A stretch of DNA of 64,000 nucleotides from WHTX01 sp038255145 (GTDB lineage Bacteria > Actinomycetota > Acidimicrobiia > Acidimicrobiales > CAIXPF01), in the NCBI GenBank assembly GCA_038255145.1, contig JBBSLP010000003.1, positions 62,001 to 126,000 on the forward strand. The letters run 5' to 3'. Below are positions 1-7,652 of this stretch, piece after piece. Position numbers and translations under genes: made by a program. Under the pieces are notes generated by a model. It was given only the letters and a program-made list of their open reading frames with translations, made no database searches and was not told where the DNA came from. The number at the start of each line of letters is the position of its first letter. The stretch's first letter is position 1.

Positions 1-60
1 GTCATGCCCGAGCCCCTGGGTGTGAGCTGGGAGCGCCTCGTCGGGGCCTGGCCCGACTAG
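1..60 (+). CDS. C-terminal end of a HIT-family-like protein (partial)
   Basis: The window opens inside a reading frame that ends at a TAG at 58-60. Only 19 residues are visible, including VMPEPLGVSWERLVGAW. This resembles the extreme C-terminus of actinobacterial HIT-family diadenosine-polyphosphate hydrolases or phosphorylases, which typically end with a VLPE..L...W.RL..AW pattern. In mycobacteria a HIT gene lies directly upstream of pgsA, and pgsA follows shortly here, so position supports the call. The catalytic HxHxH region lies outside the window, so this rests on a short tail plus synteny. Confidence 0.45.
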   Translation, partial: VMPEPLGVSWERLVGAWPD

Positions 61-61
61 C

Positions 62-67
62 TACCGT
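62..67 (+). promoter_or_regulatory. -10 hexamer TACCGT, probable leaderless start
   Basis: TACCGT begins 2 nt after the upstream stop codon and ends 8 nt before the in-frame GTG at 76. The same hexamer-to-start distance is repeated at many genes here. A TSS about 7 nt downstream of the hexamer would coincide with the start codon. No -35 element was identified. Confidence 0.45.
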
Positions 68-75
68 TGGCGGTG

Positions 76-795
76 GTGCCCACCGATCCGAGACTCCCCG
101 ACGGCAGCGAGAACGCAGAAGAGCGCGGCAGGAGCACAGCCGACGCCGAGGTGCGGGACACCCTGCCCGAGGACCTCGACGCTGCCGCGGCCGCCTTCCA
201 GGGTGACTACATCTTCCCCGACAACAGCCGCCGCCGGGTCCCCGCCGTCCTCTACCTGCTGATCGCCCTGGCCCTGGTCATCCTGTGGGCGCTGGGCCGG
301 GGTCAGCCCCTGGTCAACGACGGTTACCTGCTGGCCGCCGGCCTGCTCGTCGCCTTCGGCGCCTACTCCTACGCTGCGGGCTGGCCCCTGCAGGTCGACG
401 AGCGTGACGCCCTGGTGGCGTCGACGGCCGAGGTCGGCTTCGCCGTGGGCCATGCCTCGGCCCAGATGGGTTGGCGGGGCATCCGCTCCCGGCCCACCTG
501 GCGCATCCTCCTGTACTCGGCCGAGGAGCCCCCGACCAGGCGGGCGCTGGTGCTGGTCGACGGCATCGATGGCGAGATCATCGACCGCATCGTCGAGGAC
601 AACCCCGAGGACTGGTCCCAGTATGCCGACGTCATGAGCCTCACCGAGCTCGACCCCCGCCACGATCCGTTCCACGACGACGGCGGTGTTGGTGACGACG
701 GTGGTGTGGGCGACGACGGTGGCGTGGGCGACGACGGTGCCGTGCCCGATGACGAGGGCGACGGCCGCGGCCGCGGTTCGACGGCCAGGGACTGA
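76..795 (+). CDS. Two-TM membrane protein with acidic repeat tail
   Basis: Unrecognised membrane protein of about 239 residues. An acidic, presumably cytoplasmic N-terminus is followed by two hydrophobic segments (about residues 55-73 and 83-102) and a soluble domain containing ALVLVDGIDGEIIDRIVED. The C-terminus is four imperfect 18-bp repeats (676-747) encoding GDDGGV units. The start is uncertain: TTG 67, GTG 73 and GTG 76 are all in frame. GTG 76 was chosen because TACCGT ends 8 nt before it, the leaderless spacing seen at other genes. It lies between the HIT-like gene and the lipid cluster. No function is assigned. Confidence 0.7.
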   Translation: MPTDPRLPDGSENAEERGRSTADAEVRDTLPEDLDAAAAAFQGDYIFPDNSRRRVPAVLYLLIALALVILWALGRGQPLVNDGYLLAAGLLVAFGAYSYAAGWPLQVDERDALVASTAEVGFAVGHASAQMGWRGIRSRPTWRILLYSAEEPPTRRALVLVDGIDGEIIDRIVEDNPEDWSQYADVMSLTELDPRHDPFHDDGGVGDDGGVGDDGGVGDDGAVPDDEGDGRGRGSTARD

Positions 796-817
796 GTCGA
801 CCCGTCCCGTCCGCCCG

Positions 818-1330
818 TCAGCTGTTGCGGCGCAGCTCGACCAGGGTGGTGCCGAGCTGGTCGAGGTAGGTGCGGGCCGAGGCCACCGCCTCCTTGAGCA
901 GCTCCAGGGCGGTGATCCTCTCGCTGCCCACCGTGGCCGGACGATCCCAGTCCCCCAGGGGGGTGCGGTCGATGTCGTCGGCCAGGCGGTCGGCTGCGGC
1001 CTGCAGGGCGGCGATGGCGTCCCCGGGCGTGCCCGTGCCCGCCCCGGGGTGGTCACGGCCGGCCCGGTCGAACACCACGACGTCGAGGTCGGGGTCGTCG
1101 TGGACCAGGGTGCGGTCGATGGCCTTGCCCACCATGGTGATGGCTGTGGTCGCCGCGCCGATCAGCCCCGCCGGCGTCGGGGCGCCGCCCCGGGGCACGG
1201 CGGCCCCGGCCAGGGCGCCACCGCCGGTGAGCTCGTCGGGTCGGAATTGCTCGCGGGCCCGACGGGGCAGTGAGCGCAGGGCCACGGCGGCGTCGGAGGG
1301 GGCAAGGGAAGAGAGGGCTGATCGCTCCAT
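818..1330 (-). CDS. DinB/MDMPI-like domain protein
   Basis: A 170-residue protein on the minus strand. The C-terminal half (GDWDRPATVGSERITALELL, then a helix ending LDQLGTTLVELR) resembles the DinB/mycothiol-dependent maleylpyruvate isomerase N-terminal four-helix fold, where such helices carry the last metal His. The classical three-His metal site is not obvious, so enzymatic activity is not claimed. The ATG at 1330 is preceded by TACGGT and an 8-nt spacer, fitting a leaderless mRNA. The frame is open further upstream, but that part overlaps pgsA. It is convergent with the preceding membrane-protein gene. Confidence 0.6.
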   Translation of the reverse strand: MERSALSSLAPSDAAVALRSLPRRAREQFRPDELTGGGALAGAAVPRGGAPTPAGLIGAATTAITMVGKAIDRTLVHDDPDLDVVVFDRAGRDHPGAGTGTPGDAIAALQAAADRLADDIDRTPLGDWDRPATVGSERITALELLKEAVASARTYLDQLGTTLVELRRNS

Positions 1331-1338
1331 CGGCCACG

Positions 1339-1344
1339 ACCGTA
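1339..1344 (-). promoter_or_regulatory. -10 hexamer TACGGT for the DinB-like gene
   Basis: Read on the minus strand, TACGGT ends 8 nt before the ATG at 1330, the recurring leaderless arrangement. No convincing -35 was seen. Confidence 0.45.
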
Positions 1345-1432
1345 CCTGATGCACGGGGCCGCCATCCCCGTACGCGAAGGGGGCGACGGTAGGGTTGACC
1401 CGTTGCGCCACGGCGCAGAGGAGTGTGTGCTG

Positions 1433-2119
1433 ATGTTCGACGGACACTGGCGGAAGCCGGTCAACCAGGGCCTTGCGCCCATCGGGGCGGCACTGCGGCG
1501 GGCCGGCGTCACCGCCGACGCCATCACCATCACCGGCATCGCCATGTCGGCGGCGTGCGCCATCGCCCTGGCCATGGGCCAGTTCCGGGTCGCTCTCGTC
1601 CTGCTCGTCCTCACCGGTGTGCCCGACGCCCTCGACGGTGCCGTGGCCCGGGCCGGTGGCGGGGGCAACAAGCGGGGTGCCTTCTTCGACTCGGTGTCGG
1701 ACCGCTTCACCGACGCTCTGCTGTTCGGTGGTCTGGCCTGGCACTTCGCCGGCGAAGGCGGCCACATCGTCATGCTGCCCGTGGCCCTGTTCGGTGCCGC
1801 GTCGCTCATCTCCTACCAGCGGGCCAAGGCCGAGTCGCTGGGCTTCGACGCCAAGGGCGGGATCATGGAACGCGCCGAGCGCTTCATCGTCCTCGGCGTC
1901 GGCCTGCTCTTCTCCGAGCTGCTGGTGGGTGTGCTCTGGGTCATGCTCGTGCTGTCGCTGTTCACCATGGTGCAGCGCTTCGTGAAGGTGTGGCGCCAGG
2001 GTGACCGGCCCGCCTCGAGCCGGACCCGGTACCGCCGCACCCGACGGCGCACGTCGCGGCCCGTGGCCGAGCGCTGGCGGACCCAGCTCGCCGCCCGCCG
2101 CGACCAGCGGACAGACTGA
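1433..2119 (+). CDS. pgsA: CDP-alcohol phosphatidyltransferase (PI-phosphate synthase type)
   Basis: Membrane enzyme that transfers a phosphatidyl group from CDP-diacylglycerol to a polar alcohol. In actinobacteria with this gene order it is usually phosphatidylinositol-phosphate synthase, supplying the anchor for PI-mannosides. The family signature D-x2-D-G-x2-A-R-x8-G-x3-D-x3-D is complete (D65, D68, G69, A72, R73, G82, D86, D90), followed by hydrophobic helices and a basic tail. Start choice: cagaggag at 1416-1423 lies 9 nt before ATG 1433; GTG 1427 is also in frame but too close. It is followed by the acyltransferase and mannosyltransferase, as in the mycobacterial pgsA-patA-pimA cluster. 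Confidence 0.9.
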   Translation: MFDGHWRKPVNQGLAPIGAALRRAGVTADAITITGIAMSAACAIALAMGQFRVALVLLVLTGVPDALDGAVARAGGGGNKRGAFFDSVSDRFTDALLFGGLAWHFAGEGGHIVMLPVALFGAASLISYQRAKAESLGFDAKGGIMERAERFIVLGVGLLFSELLVGVLWVMLVLSLFTMVQRFVKVWRQGDRPASSRTRYRRTRRRTSRPVAERWRTQLAARRDQRTD

Positions 2120-2194
2120 CCGTCCCCGGCCCTCGCCGCCCCGTGCGCGAGGCTTCGCCGGGTACGTCCGTGTCCGCTCACCGGAGGGTCAGAC

Positions 2195-3205
2195 ATCCAC
2201 TTCGGCCTTCCCGCCTATCGGCTCGGTTCGGTGCTGTCCCGCAACCTGCCCCGTCCTGTCCTCTCCCTCATCTGCGAGACGGGCGGGCGGCTGGCGTGTC
2301 GGCGCACCCCTGACCAGCGCGAACAGGTCGAGCGCAACCTGCACCGGGTGTGCGGGCCCGGCCTGGAGGGGCGGGCCCTGCGCCGGTCCACCCGCAAGGT
2401 GTTCGTCAACTACGCCCGCTACTGGTCCATGTCCCTGCGCCTGCCCGCCCTGTCGCGCCAGCGCATCGCCGCCGGCCACGACGTGTCGGGCTACGAACAT
2501 GTCCAGGCGGCCCGGGCTGCGGGCAAGGGCGTCATCCTCGCCCTGCCCCACCTCGGTGGTTGGGAGTGGTCGGCCTTCTGGCTCACCCAGGTCGAGGGCG
2601 TGCCCGTCACCGCCGTGGTCGAGCCCCTGCAACCCCCGGAGCTGTTCGAGTTCCTGGTCGAGTTCCGCAAGAGCCTGGGCATCAACATCGTGCCCCTGGG
2701 GCCCGATGCCGCTCGCGCCGTGCTCGGGGCGCTGAAGCGCAACGAGATCGTGTGCCTGCTGTCGGACCGTGACCTGACGGGTACGGGCATCGAGGTGGAG
2801 TTCTTCGGCGAGAAGACCCGCCTACCCGCCGGCCCCGCCGCCCTGGCCCTGCGCTCGGGGGCCCCGGTCCTGCCCACGGCCGTCTACTTCCACGCCGACG
2901 GGGTCAAGGGCGTGGTCATGGGCCCCCTCGACACCACCCGCCACGGGCCCCTGCGAGCCGACGTGACCAGGGTGACGGCCGACCTGGCCGCGGCCTTCGA
3001 GACCCTCATCGAGGCCGCGCCCGAGCAGTGGCACCTGCTGCAGCCCAACTGGCCCTCGGACCCCGGCTACGGCGCCGCCGTGCTCAAGGCCCGTCGCGAC
3101 GTGGCCGACCAGACCGCAGCCACGGCCGCCGCGACCGCCGCCGAAGCCGCGACGGTCCCCGTGGCCACCGCGCCCGACCCCCAGCCCGCCGACCGCTCCG
3201 GGTAG
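2195..3205 (+). CDS. HtrB/PatA-type phosphatidylinositol mannoside acyltransferase, likely ATC start
   Basis: LpxL/HtrB-family acyltransferase expected to acylate PI-mannosides at the inner face of the membrane, as PatA does in mycobacteria. The catalytic HX4E motif is present (PHLGGWEW) and the family block VCLLSDRDLTGTGIEVEFFG follows. The first ATG/GTG/TTG in frame is GTG 2231, but this cuts off the conserved N-terminal LPAYRLGSVLSR. No standard start exists upstream. ATC 2195 lies 6 nt after a strong GGAGGG (2183-2188) and restores that segment, giving 336 residues. The last 40 residues are Ala/Thr-rich and probably disordered. It sits between pgsA and the PimA-like gene, with a minus-strand gene inserted. 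Confidence 0.85.
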   Translation: MHFGLPAYRLGSVLSRNLPRPVLSLICETGGRLACRRTPDQREQVERNLHRVCGPGLEGRALRRSTRKVFVNYARYWSMSLRLPALSRQRIAAGHDVSGYEHVQAARAAGKGVILALPHLGGWEWSAFWLTQVEGVPVTAVVEPLQPPELFEFLVEFRKSLGINIVPLGPDAARAVLGALKRNEIVCLLSDRDLTGTGIEVEFFGEKTRLPAGPAALALRSGAPVLPTAVYFHADGVKGVVMGPLDTTRHGPLRADVTRVTADLAAAFETLIEAAPEQWHLLQPNWPSDPGYGAAVLKARRDVADQTAATAAATAAEAATVPVATAPDPQPADRSG

Positions 3206-3222
3206 GTCGCCGCGCCCTGGTC

Positions 3223-3798
3223 CTAGTTGGGGTCGTTGGTGCCGATGGGCACCTCGGACAACTGCTCGCGCACCATGACCACCAGGGTCACGGCGAGCAC
3301 GGCGGCCACCTCGGCGCACAACACCGCAGCGGGATCGAGCGGTCCACCGGCCCCGGCCAGGGCTCCGGCGTGCTCCTCGGCCAGGCGCACGGCCAGGTCG
3401 GGGTGGTCCCGGGCCAGCTCGTCGGCCAGCCGCGGCGCCACCCGGGCCGCCTCGATGGCGCACTGCAGCTCGAGCTCGCCGGCCACCCGGTGGCCGTCGA
3501 CGTCGCGGGTCTCGAGCAGGTCGCCCACCGTGGCCGGGCGCAGGCCGTAGTCACCGAGGTGGTCCTGGCCGGTCTCGGGATCGGCCATGGGGGTCAGGGC
3601 GGCACCCTCGTCGAGGCGCTCACCCAACGTCTCGGTGTGGTCCGCTCCGGGTGCAGGGGCCAGGATCATCTCCCGGGTGGCGTGCACCACCAGCCCGATC
3701 CAGTGGGCACCCGTCGTGGCCACCCGTTCCAGGGCGGCGCGCTGCACGGCCCGGGCCACCACCGCCGAAGCGGGCACCACCGCCGGTGCATCGTCCAT
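3223..3798 (-). CDS. Hypothetical protein
   Basis: Minus-strand protein of 191 residues, not recognised. It is rich in Ala, Val and acidic residues, with predicted helices and a hydrophobic C-terminal stretch (LCAEVAAVLAVTLVVMV) that could be a single membrane segment or a buried helix. Two ATGs are in frame, 3804 and 3798. AGGAG lies 7 nt before 3798 but only 1 nt before 3804, so 3798 is preferred. It is inserted antisense between the acyltransferase and mannosyltransferase of the lipid cluster; no link to lipid synthesis is shown. Confidence 0.6.
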   Translation of the reverse strand: MDDAPAVVPASAVVARAVQRAALERVATTGAHWIGLVVHATREMILAPAPGADHTETLGERLDEGAALTPMADPETGQDHLGDYGLRPATVGDLLETRDVDGHRVAGELELQCAIEAARVAPRLADELARDHPDLAVRLAEEHAGALAGAGGPLDPAAVLCAEVAAVLAVTLVVMVREQLSEVPIGTNDPN

Positions 3799-3950
3799 GG
3801 CCATGCTCCTGGTTCGTCGTCCGGTCGCCCACGTCAGACCCCAACCCCTTTCCCAGCTGTAGCGCCCCCTCAACCCCCGGCGCGTGTCCCCACGATGAAC
3901 AAGTGGCGGCGGGCACCGGAGGGGTACCGACGTCGGACGGGGGTGGCGTC

Positions 3951-3956
3951 TAACGT
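3951..3956 (+). promoter_or_regulatory. -10 hexamer TAACGT for the PimA-like gene
   Basis: TAACGT ends 6 nt before GTG 3963, matching the leaderless pattern. There is no Shine-Dalgarno sequence between it and the start. Confidence 0.45.
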
Positions 3957-3962
3957 GTCGCG

Positions 3963-5108
3963 GTGCGCATCGGCCTGGTCTGTGCCTACAGCCTGACCGT
4001 CCCGGGCGGCGTCCAGGGCCAGGTGCTAGGCCTGTCCCGGGCGCTACGGGCGGCCGGGCACGACGTGCGCCTGCTCGCCCCCTGCGACGGAGCACCCCCC
4101 GATCCCGCGGTGATCCCCCTGGGCAACAGCGTGCCCATCGAGGCCAACGGCTCCATCGCCTCCCTCGCCCCCGACGCCTCGGCCCAGCTGCGCACCATCC
4201 GGGCCCTGTGGGACGAGTCCTTCGACGTGGTCAACCTGCACGAGCCCCTGGCGCCCGGACCCACCATGACCACGCTGTTCGTCGAGGACGCCCCGCTGGT
4301 GGGCACGTTCCACGCCGCCGGCACCAGCGCCAGCTACCGGTTCGCCGGACCGGCCCTGCGCATGGTGGCGGACCGGCTCGCCGTGCGGTGCGCCGTGTCC
4401 CGCGATGCCCGCGACCTGGCCGCATCGGTCCTCGGCGGCCAGTGGGAGCTGCTGTTCAACGGCGTCGAGGTCGAGCGCTACGCCAAGGCCACACCGTGGC
4501 CCACCGAGCGACCCACCGTGCTCTTCATCGGCCGCCACGAACCCCGCAAGGGCCTGGCCCAACTGCTGCGGGCCGTGGCCCTGCTCCCCGACGACGTCAC
4601 CGTGTGGGTGGCCGGCACCGGCCCCCAGACCGACGAGCTGCGGGCCCGCTACGGGGCCGACACCCGCATCGAGTGGCTGGGCCGCATCAGCGACGACGAG
4701 AAGTTCTCCCGCATGCGGGGGGCCGACGTGTTCTGCGCCCCCTCCCTGGGCGGGGAGTCCTTCGGCGTGGTGCTGCTCGAGGCCATGGCCGCGGGCACGG
4801 CCGTCGTGGCCTCGGACCTCCCCGGCTACCGCAACGCCGCCCGCCTGGGCACCGATGCCCTGCTCACGCCACCGGGGGACATCGAGGGCCTGGCCCGGGC
4901 CCTGCGCCGGGTGCTGCACGAACCGGGCCTGGCCGACGACCTCGTCGCCGCGGGGGAGAGCCGGGCCGAGGCCTTCGCCATGGACCGCCTGGCCGAGCGC
5001 TACCTGGACATCTTCGAGCGCGTCCAGGGTCAGCGGCGGGTACCGCGTCGACGGGTCACGTCGTGGGTGGCCCGACGTCGGCCGCGTCGGGCACTGCCCG
5101 CCGCGTAG
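3963..5108 (+). CDS. pimA: GT4 glycosyltransferase, PimA-like phosphatidylinositol mannosyltransferase
   Basis: Retaining GT-B glycosyltransferase of 381 residues. It starts MRIGLVCAYSLTVPGGVQGQ, the typical PimA N-terminus with the acceptor-side glycine loop. The C-terminal nucleotide-sugar domain holds FIGRHEPRKGL and the EX7E motif in GGESFGVVLLEAMA. PimA adds the first mannose from GDP-mannose to phosphatidyl-myo-inositol on the cytoplasmic side. Following pgsA and a PatA-type acyltransferase strongly supports this substrate. The C-terminus is Arg-rich. The GTG start is fixed by the conserved N-terminus and the upstream TAACGT. Confidence 0.88.
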   Translation: MRIGLVCAYSLTVPGGVQGQVLGLSRALRAAGHDVRLLAPCDGAPPDPAVIPLGNSVPIEANGSIASLAPDASAQLRTIRALWDESFDVVNLHEPLAPGPTMTTLFVEDAPLVGTFHAAGTSASYRFAGPALRMVADRLAVRCAVSRDARDLAASVLGGQWELLFNGVEVERYAKATPWPTERPTVLFIGRHEPRKGLAQLLRAVALLPDDVTVWVAGTGPQTDELRARYGADTRIEWLGRISDDEKFSRMRGADVFCAPSLGGESFGVVLLEAMAAGTAVVASDLPGYRNAARLGTDALLTPPGDIEGLARALRRVLHEPGLADDLVAAGESRAEAFAMDRLAERYLDIFERVQGQRRVPRRRVTSWVARRRPRRALPAA

Positions 5109-5111
5109 ACT
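5106..5111 (+). promoter_or_regulatory. -10 hexamer TAGACT for lemA
   Basis: TAGACT ends 8 nt before the lemA GTG, and its TAG is at the same time the pimA stop codon. This suggests a separate leaderless promoter for lemA. Confidence 0.45.
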
Positions 5112-5119
5112 GCCTCGCC

Positions 5120-5674
5120 GTGGCCATCGTGCTCGTGATCATCCTCGTCCTGCTCGTGGTGCTCGTCATCTTCGCCGTTGCCACCTACAACGGCCTGGTC
5201 AAACTGCGAAACCGCATCGAGGCGGCGTGGGCGCAGATAGACGTGCAGCTCAAGCGCCGCTTCGACCTCATCCCCAACCTGGTGGAGACGGTCAAGGGCT
5301 ACGCCTCCCACGAGCGTGAGACCCTCGACGCCGTCATCACCGCCCGCAACAGCGCCATGACGGCCACGACGCCCCAGCAGGCGGCCGAGGGCGAGAACCA
5401 GGTGACCGGGGCGCTCAGCCGCCTCTTCGCCCTGTCCGAGGCCTACCCGGACCTGAAGGCGAACCAGAACTTCCAGCAGCTGCAGGAAGAGCTGACGTCC
5501 ACCGAGGACAAGATCGCCTACGCCCGGCAGTTCTACAACGACAGCGTCATGCGCTACAACGCCAAGATCCAGTCGTTCCCCGCGGTGATCTTCGCCAACA
5601 TGCTGGGCTTCAAGGCCCGGGAGTACTTCGAAGCCGAAGGCGACTCCCGAGGCCCGGTCCAGGTGAAGTTCTGA
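5120..5674 (+). CDS. lemA: LemA family protein
   Basis: A 184-residue LemA protein: one N-terminal membrane helix (roughly residues 1-24) with a short N-terminus outside, then the LemA coiled helices. The family core is clear: YNGLVKLRNRIEAAWAQIDV, LIPNLVETVKGYASHE, and the FYNDSVMRYN block near the end. Length is normal for the family. LemA is a conserved membrane protein of poorly known function, commonly found next to an HtpX-type peptidase, as here. A longer open frame exists upstream but is a shadow of pimA; GTG 5120 follows TAGACT with an 8-nt spacer. Confidence 0.9.
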   Translation: MAIVLVIILVLLVVLVIFAVATYNGLVKLRNRIEAAWAQIDVQLKRRFDLIPNLVETVKGYASHERETLDAVITARNSAMTATTPQQAAEGENQVTGALSRLFALSEAYPDLKANQNFQQLQEELTSTEDKIAYARQFYNDSVMRYNAKIQSFPAVIFANMLGFKAREYFEAEGDSRGPVQVKF

Positions 5675-5700
5675 TCGCGCTCGACACCTCCAACCCGGAG

Positions 5701-6618
5701 ATGTACGACCAGGTCGCCCAGAACAAGCAGGTCGCCCAGAACCGACGTCGCTCGTCCGTCCTGATCGCCGCCTTCACCGCCGCCATCGCCGTCGTGCTGG
5801 CCGTGCCGGCCTACGCCGTGGGGCTGGGCGTGGTCGGTGTGGTGGTGGCCGTCCTCGTCGCCGTGCTCTGCAGCGTGCTCGCCGCCCGCTGGGCCGATGT
5901 CATCGCCCTACGGGTCAGCCGGGCCGCCCCGGCCGACCCCGATGCCTACCCGCGGTACCACAACCTGGTCGAGGGCCTGTGCCTGGCGTCGGGGTTGCCC
6001 CGGCCCGATCTCTACGTCATCGACGACCCCGCGTCCAACGCCTTCGCCATCGGCAGGGACCCGGCCCACGCCTCCATCGCGGTGACGACCGGGCTGCTCG
6101 ACAAGCTCGACCGGGTGGAGCTCGAGGGTGTCTTGGCCCATGAGCTGGCCCACGTCAAGAGCTACGACATCCGTCTGTCCACCCTGGCCGTGACCATGGT
6201 CGGCGGTGCCAGCCTGCTGAGCGACCTGTCGCTGCGCCGCAACCGTCGGTCGGGCGCAGGTCGCCCCTTGGCCGGCGCCGGGGCGGGCGCGGCCGTGGCC
6301 GTCGTCGGCGTGGCCCCCCGACCACCGGGGCCGGTCACCTCGCGGCTCATGCACCTGACCGTGGGCCAGGATCGCGAGGGTCTGGCCGACATGTCCGCGG
6401 TGGAGATGACCCGCTACCCGCCGGGGCTGATCTCGGCGTTGCGCAAGCTGCAGGCCGAGTCGACCGTGGTGCGCTCGGGGTCGCGGGCCATGGCCCACCT
6501 GTGGATCGAGGACCCCATGGCCCAGCACGACGACCACGCCGGCCCGGGCCGGTCGAGCCGCGCGTGGGGCACCCACATCCCCATGGTCGACCGCATCGCC
6601 GCCCTCGACGAGCTCTGA
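5701..6618 (+). CDS. htpX: M48-family zinc metallopeptidase (HtpX-like)
   Basis: Integral membrane metalloprotease implicated in membrane protein quality control. Two N-terminal hydrophobic segments (about residues 20-62) precede the catalytic domain with HELAH, an intact HExxH zinc motif, and the downstream glutamate region DREGLAD. A short Ala/Gly-rich hydrophobic stretch lies between them. It follows lemA, a common pairing. Start: ATG 5701 is the first standard codon but the purine-rich ccggag abuts it directly. CTG 5671, overlapping the lemA stop as CTGA and preceded by aggtgaag, would add 10 residues and is an alternative. Confidence 0.85.
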   Translation: MYDQVAQNKQVAQNRRRSSVLIAAFTAAIAVVLAVPAYAVGLGVVGVVVAVLVAVLCSVLAARWADVIALRVSRAAPADPDAYPRYHNLVEGLCLASGLPRPDLYVIDDPASNAFAIGRDPAHASIAVTTGLLDKLDRVELEGVLAHELAHVKSYDIRLSTLAVTMVGGASLLSDLSLRRNRRSGAGRPLAGAGAGAAVAVVGVAPRPPGPVTSRLMHLTVGQDREGLADMSAVEMTRYPPGLISALRKLQAESTVVRSGSRAMAHLWIEDPMAQHDDHAGPGRSSRAWGTHIPMVDRIAALDEL

Positions 6619-6703
6619 CCTCGCGTCGGGCCTGACCCCGCGTCGGGCTCTCGCCGCGGTCGATGCCGTCGATACCCCCTCGGTGGTGACGGTCGGATCC
6701 ACC

Positions 6704-6709
6704 TAGACT
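6704..6709 (+). promoter_or_regulatory. -10 hexamer TAGACT for pdxS
   Basis: TAGACT ends 8 nt before the pdxS ATG with no ribosome-binding site in between. It is identical in sequence and spacing to the lemA promoter. Confidence 0.5.
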
Positions 6710-6717
6710 CTCGTCCC

Positions 6718-7614
6718 ATGACCGACACAGGCGCCCCCCGCCAGACCGGCACCTTCAGGGTGAAGCGTGGCCTGGCCGAGATGCTGAAGGGCGGGGTGAT
6801 CATGGACGTGGTCAACCCCGAGCAGGCCCGCATCGCCGAGGACGCCGGCGCCGTGGCCGTCATGGCCCTCGAGCGTGTCCCCGCCGACATCCGCACCCAG
6901 GGTGGCGTGGCCCGCATGTCCGATCCCGACATGATCGACGGCATCAAGGCGGTGGTGACCATCCCCGTGATGGCCAAGGCCCGCATCGGCCACTTCGTCG
7001 AGGCCCAGATCCTCCAGGCCCTGGGCGTGGACTACGTCGACGAGTCCGAGGTGCTGACCCCGGCGGACGAGGCCCACCACATCGACAAGTGGCAGTTCAC
7101 CGTGCCCTTCGTGTGCGGGGCCACCAACCTGGGCGAGGCCCTGCGTCGCATCTCCGAGGGTGCGTGCATGATCCGCTCCAAGGGCGAGGCGGGCACGGGC
7201 GACGTCATCGAGGCCGTCCGCCACCTGCGCTCCATCATCGGGGACATCCGCAAGATCACCCAGGCCGACCCGGCCGAGCTCTTCGAGTGGGCCAAGCGCC
7301 TCCAGGCCCCCCTCCCCCTGGTGCAGGAGGTGGCCGAGACCGGCTGGCTCCCCGTGCCCATGTTCTGCGCTGGTGGCCTGGCCACCCCGGCCGACGCCGC
7401 CCTGGTCATGCAGCTCGGTGCCGAGGCCGTCTTCGTCGGCTCGGGCATCTTCAAGAGCGGCAACCCCGCCCTGCGGGCCAAGGCCATCGTCGAGGCCACC
7501 ACGAACTTCCGCGACCCCGACATCCTGGCCAAGGTGAGCCGGGGCCTGGGCGAGGCCATGGTCGGCATCGGGCTCGACCAGCTCGACGTGCGCCTGGCCG
7601 ACCGGGGCTGGTGA
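6718..7614 (+). CDS. pdxS: Pyridoxal 5'-phosphate synthase, PdxS subunit
   Basis: TIM-barrel synthase subunit that condenses ribose 5-phosphate, glyceraldehyde 3-phosphate and ammonia into PLP. At 298 residues it is of normal length. Highly conserved blocks are present: KRGLAEMLKGGVIMDVVNPE near the start, RVPADIRTQGGVARMSDP, the catalytic-lysine region IPVMAKARIGHFVEAQ, and GAEAVFVGSGIFKS. The glutaminase partner pdxT follows 38 nt downstream, forming the usual two-gene PLP unit. Likely transcribed from the adjacent TAGACT as a leaderless message. Confidence 0.97.
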   Translation: MTDTGAPRQTGTFRVKRGLAEMLKGGVIMDVVNPEQARIAEDAGAVAVMALERVPADIRTQGGVARMSDPDMIDGIKAVVTIPVMAKARIGHFVEAQILQALGVDYVDESEVLTPADEAHHIDKWQFTVPFVCGATNLGEALRRISEGACMIRSKGEAGTGDVIEAVRHLRSIIGDIRKITQADPAELFEWAKRLQAPLPLVQEVAETGWLPVPMFCAGGLATPADAALVMQLGAEAVFVGSGIFKSGNPALRAKAIVEATTNFRDPDILAKVSRGLGEAMVGIGLDQLDVRLADRGW

Positions 7615-7652
7615 CCACCACGTGACCCATCGCCACGCCGAGGTGCCCCCAG

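Noticed and set aside
676..747. GDDGGV repeats as a calcium-binding RTX-type motif
   Set aside because: Only four short units at a cytoplasmic C-terminus, without the GGxGxDxUx nonapeptide pattern.
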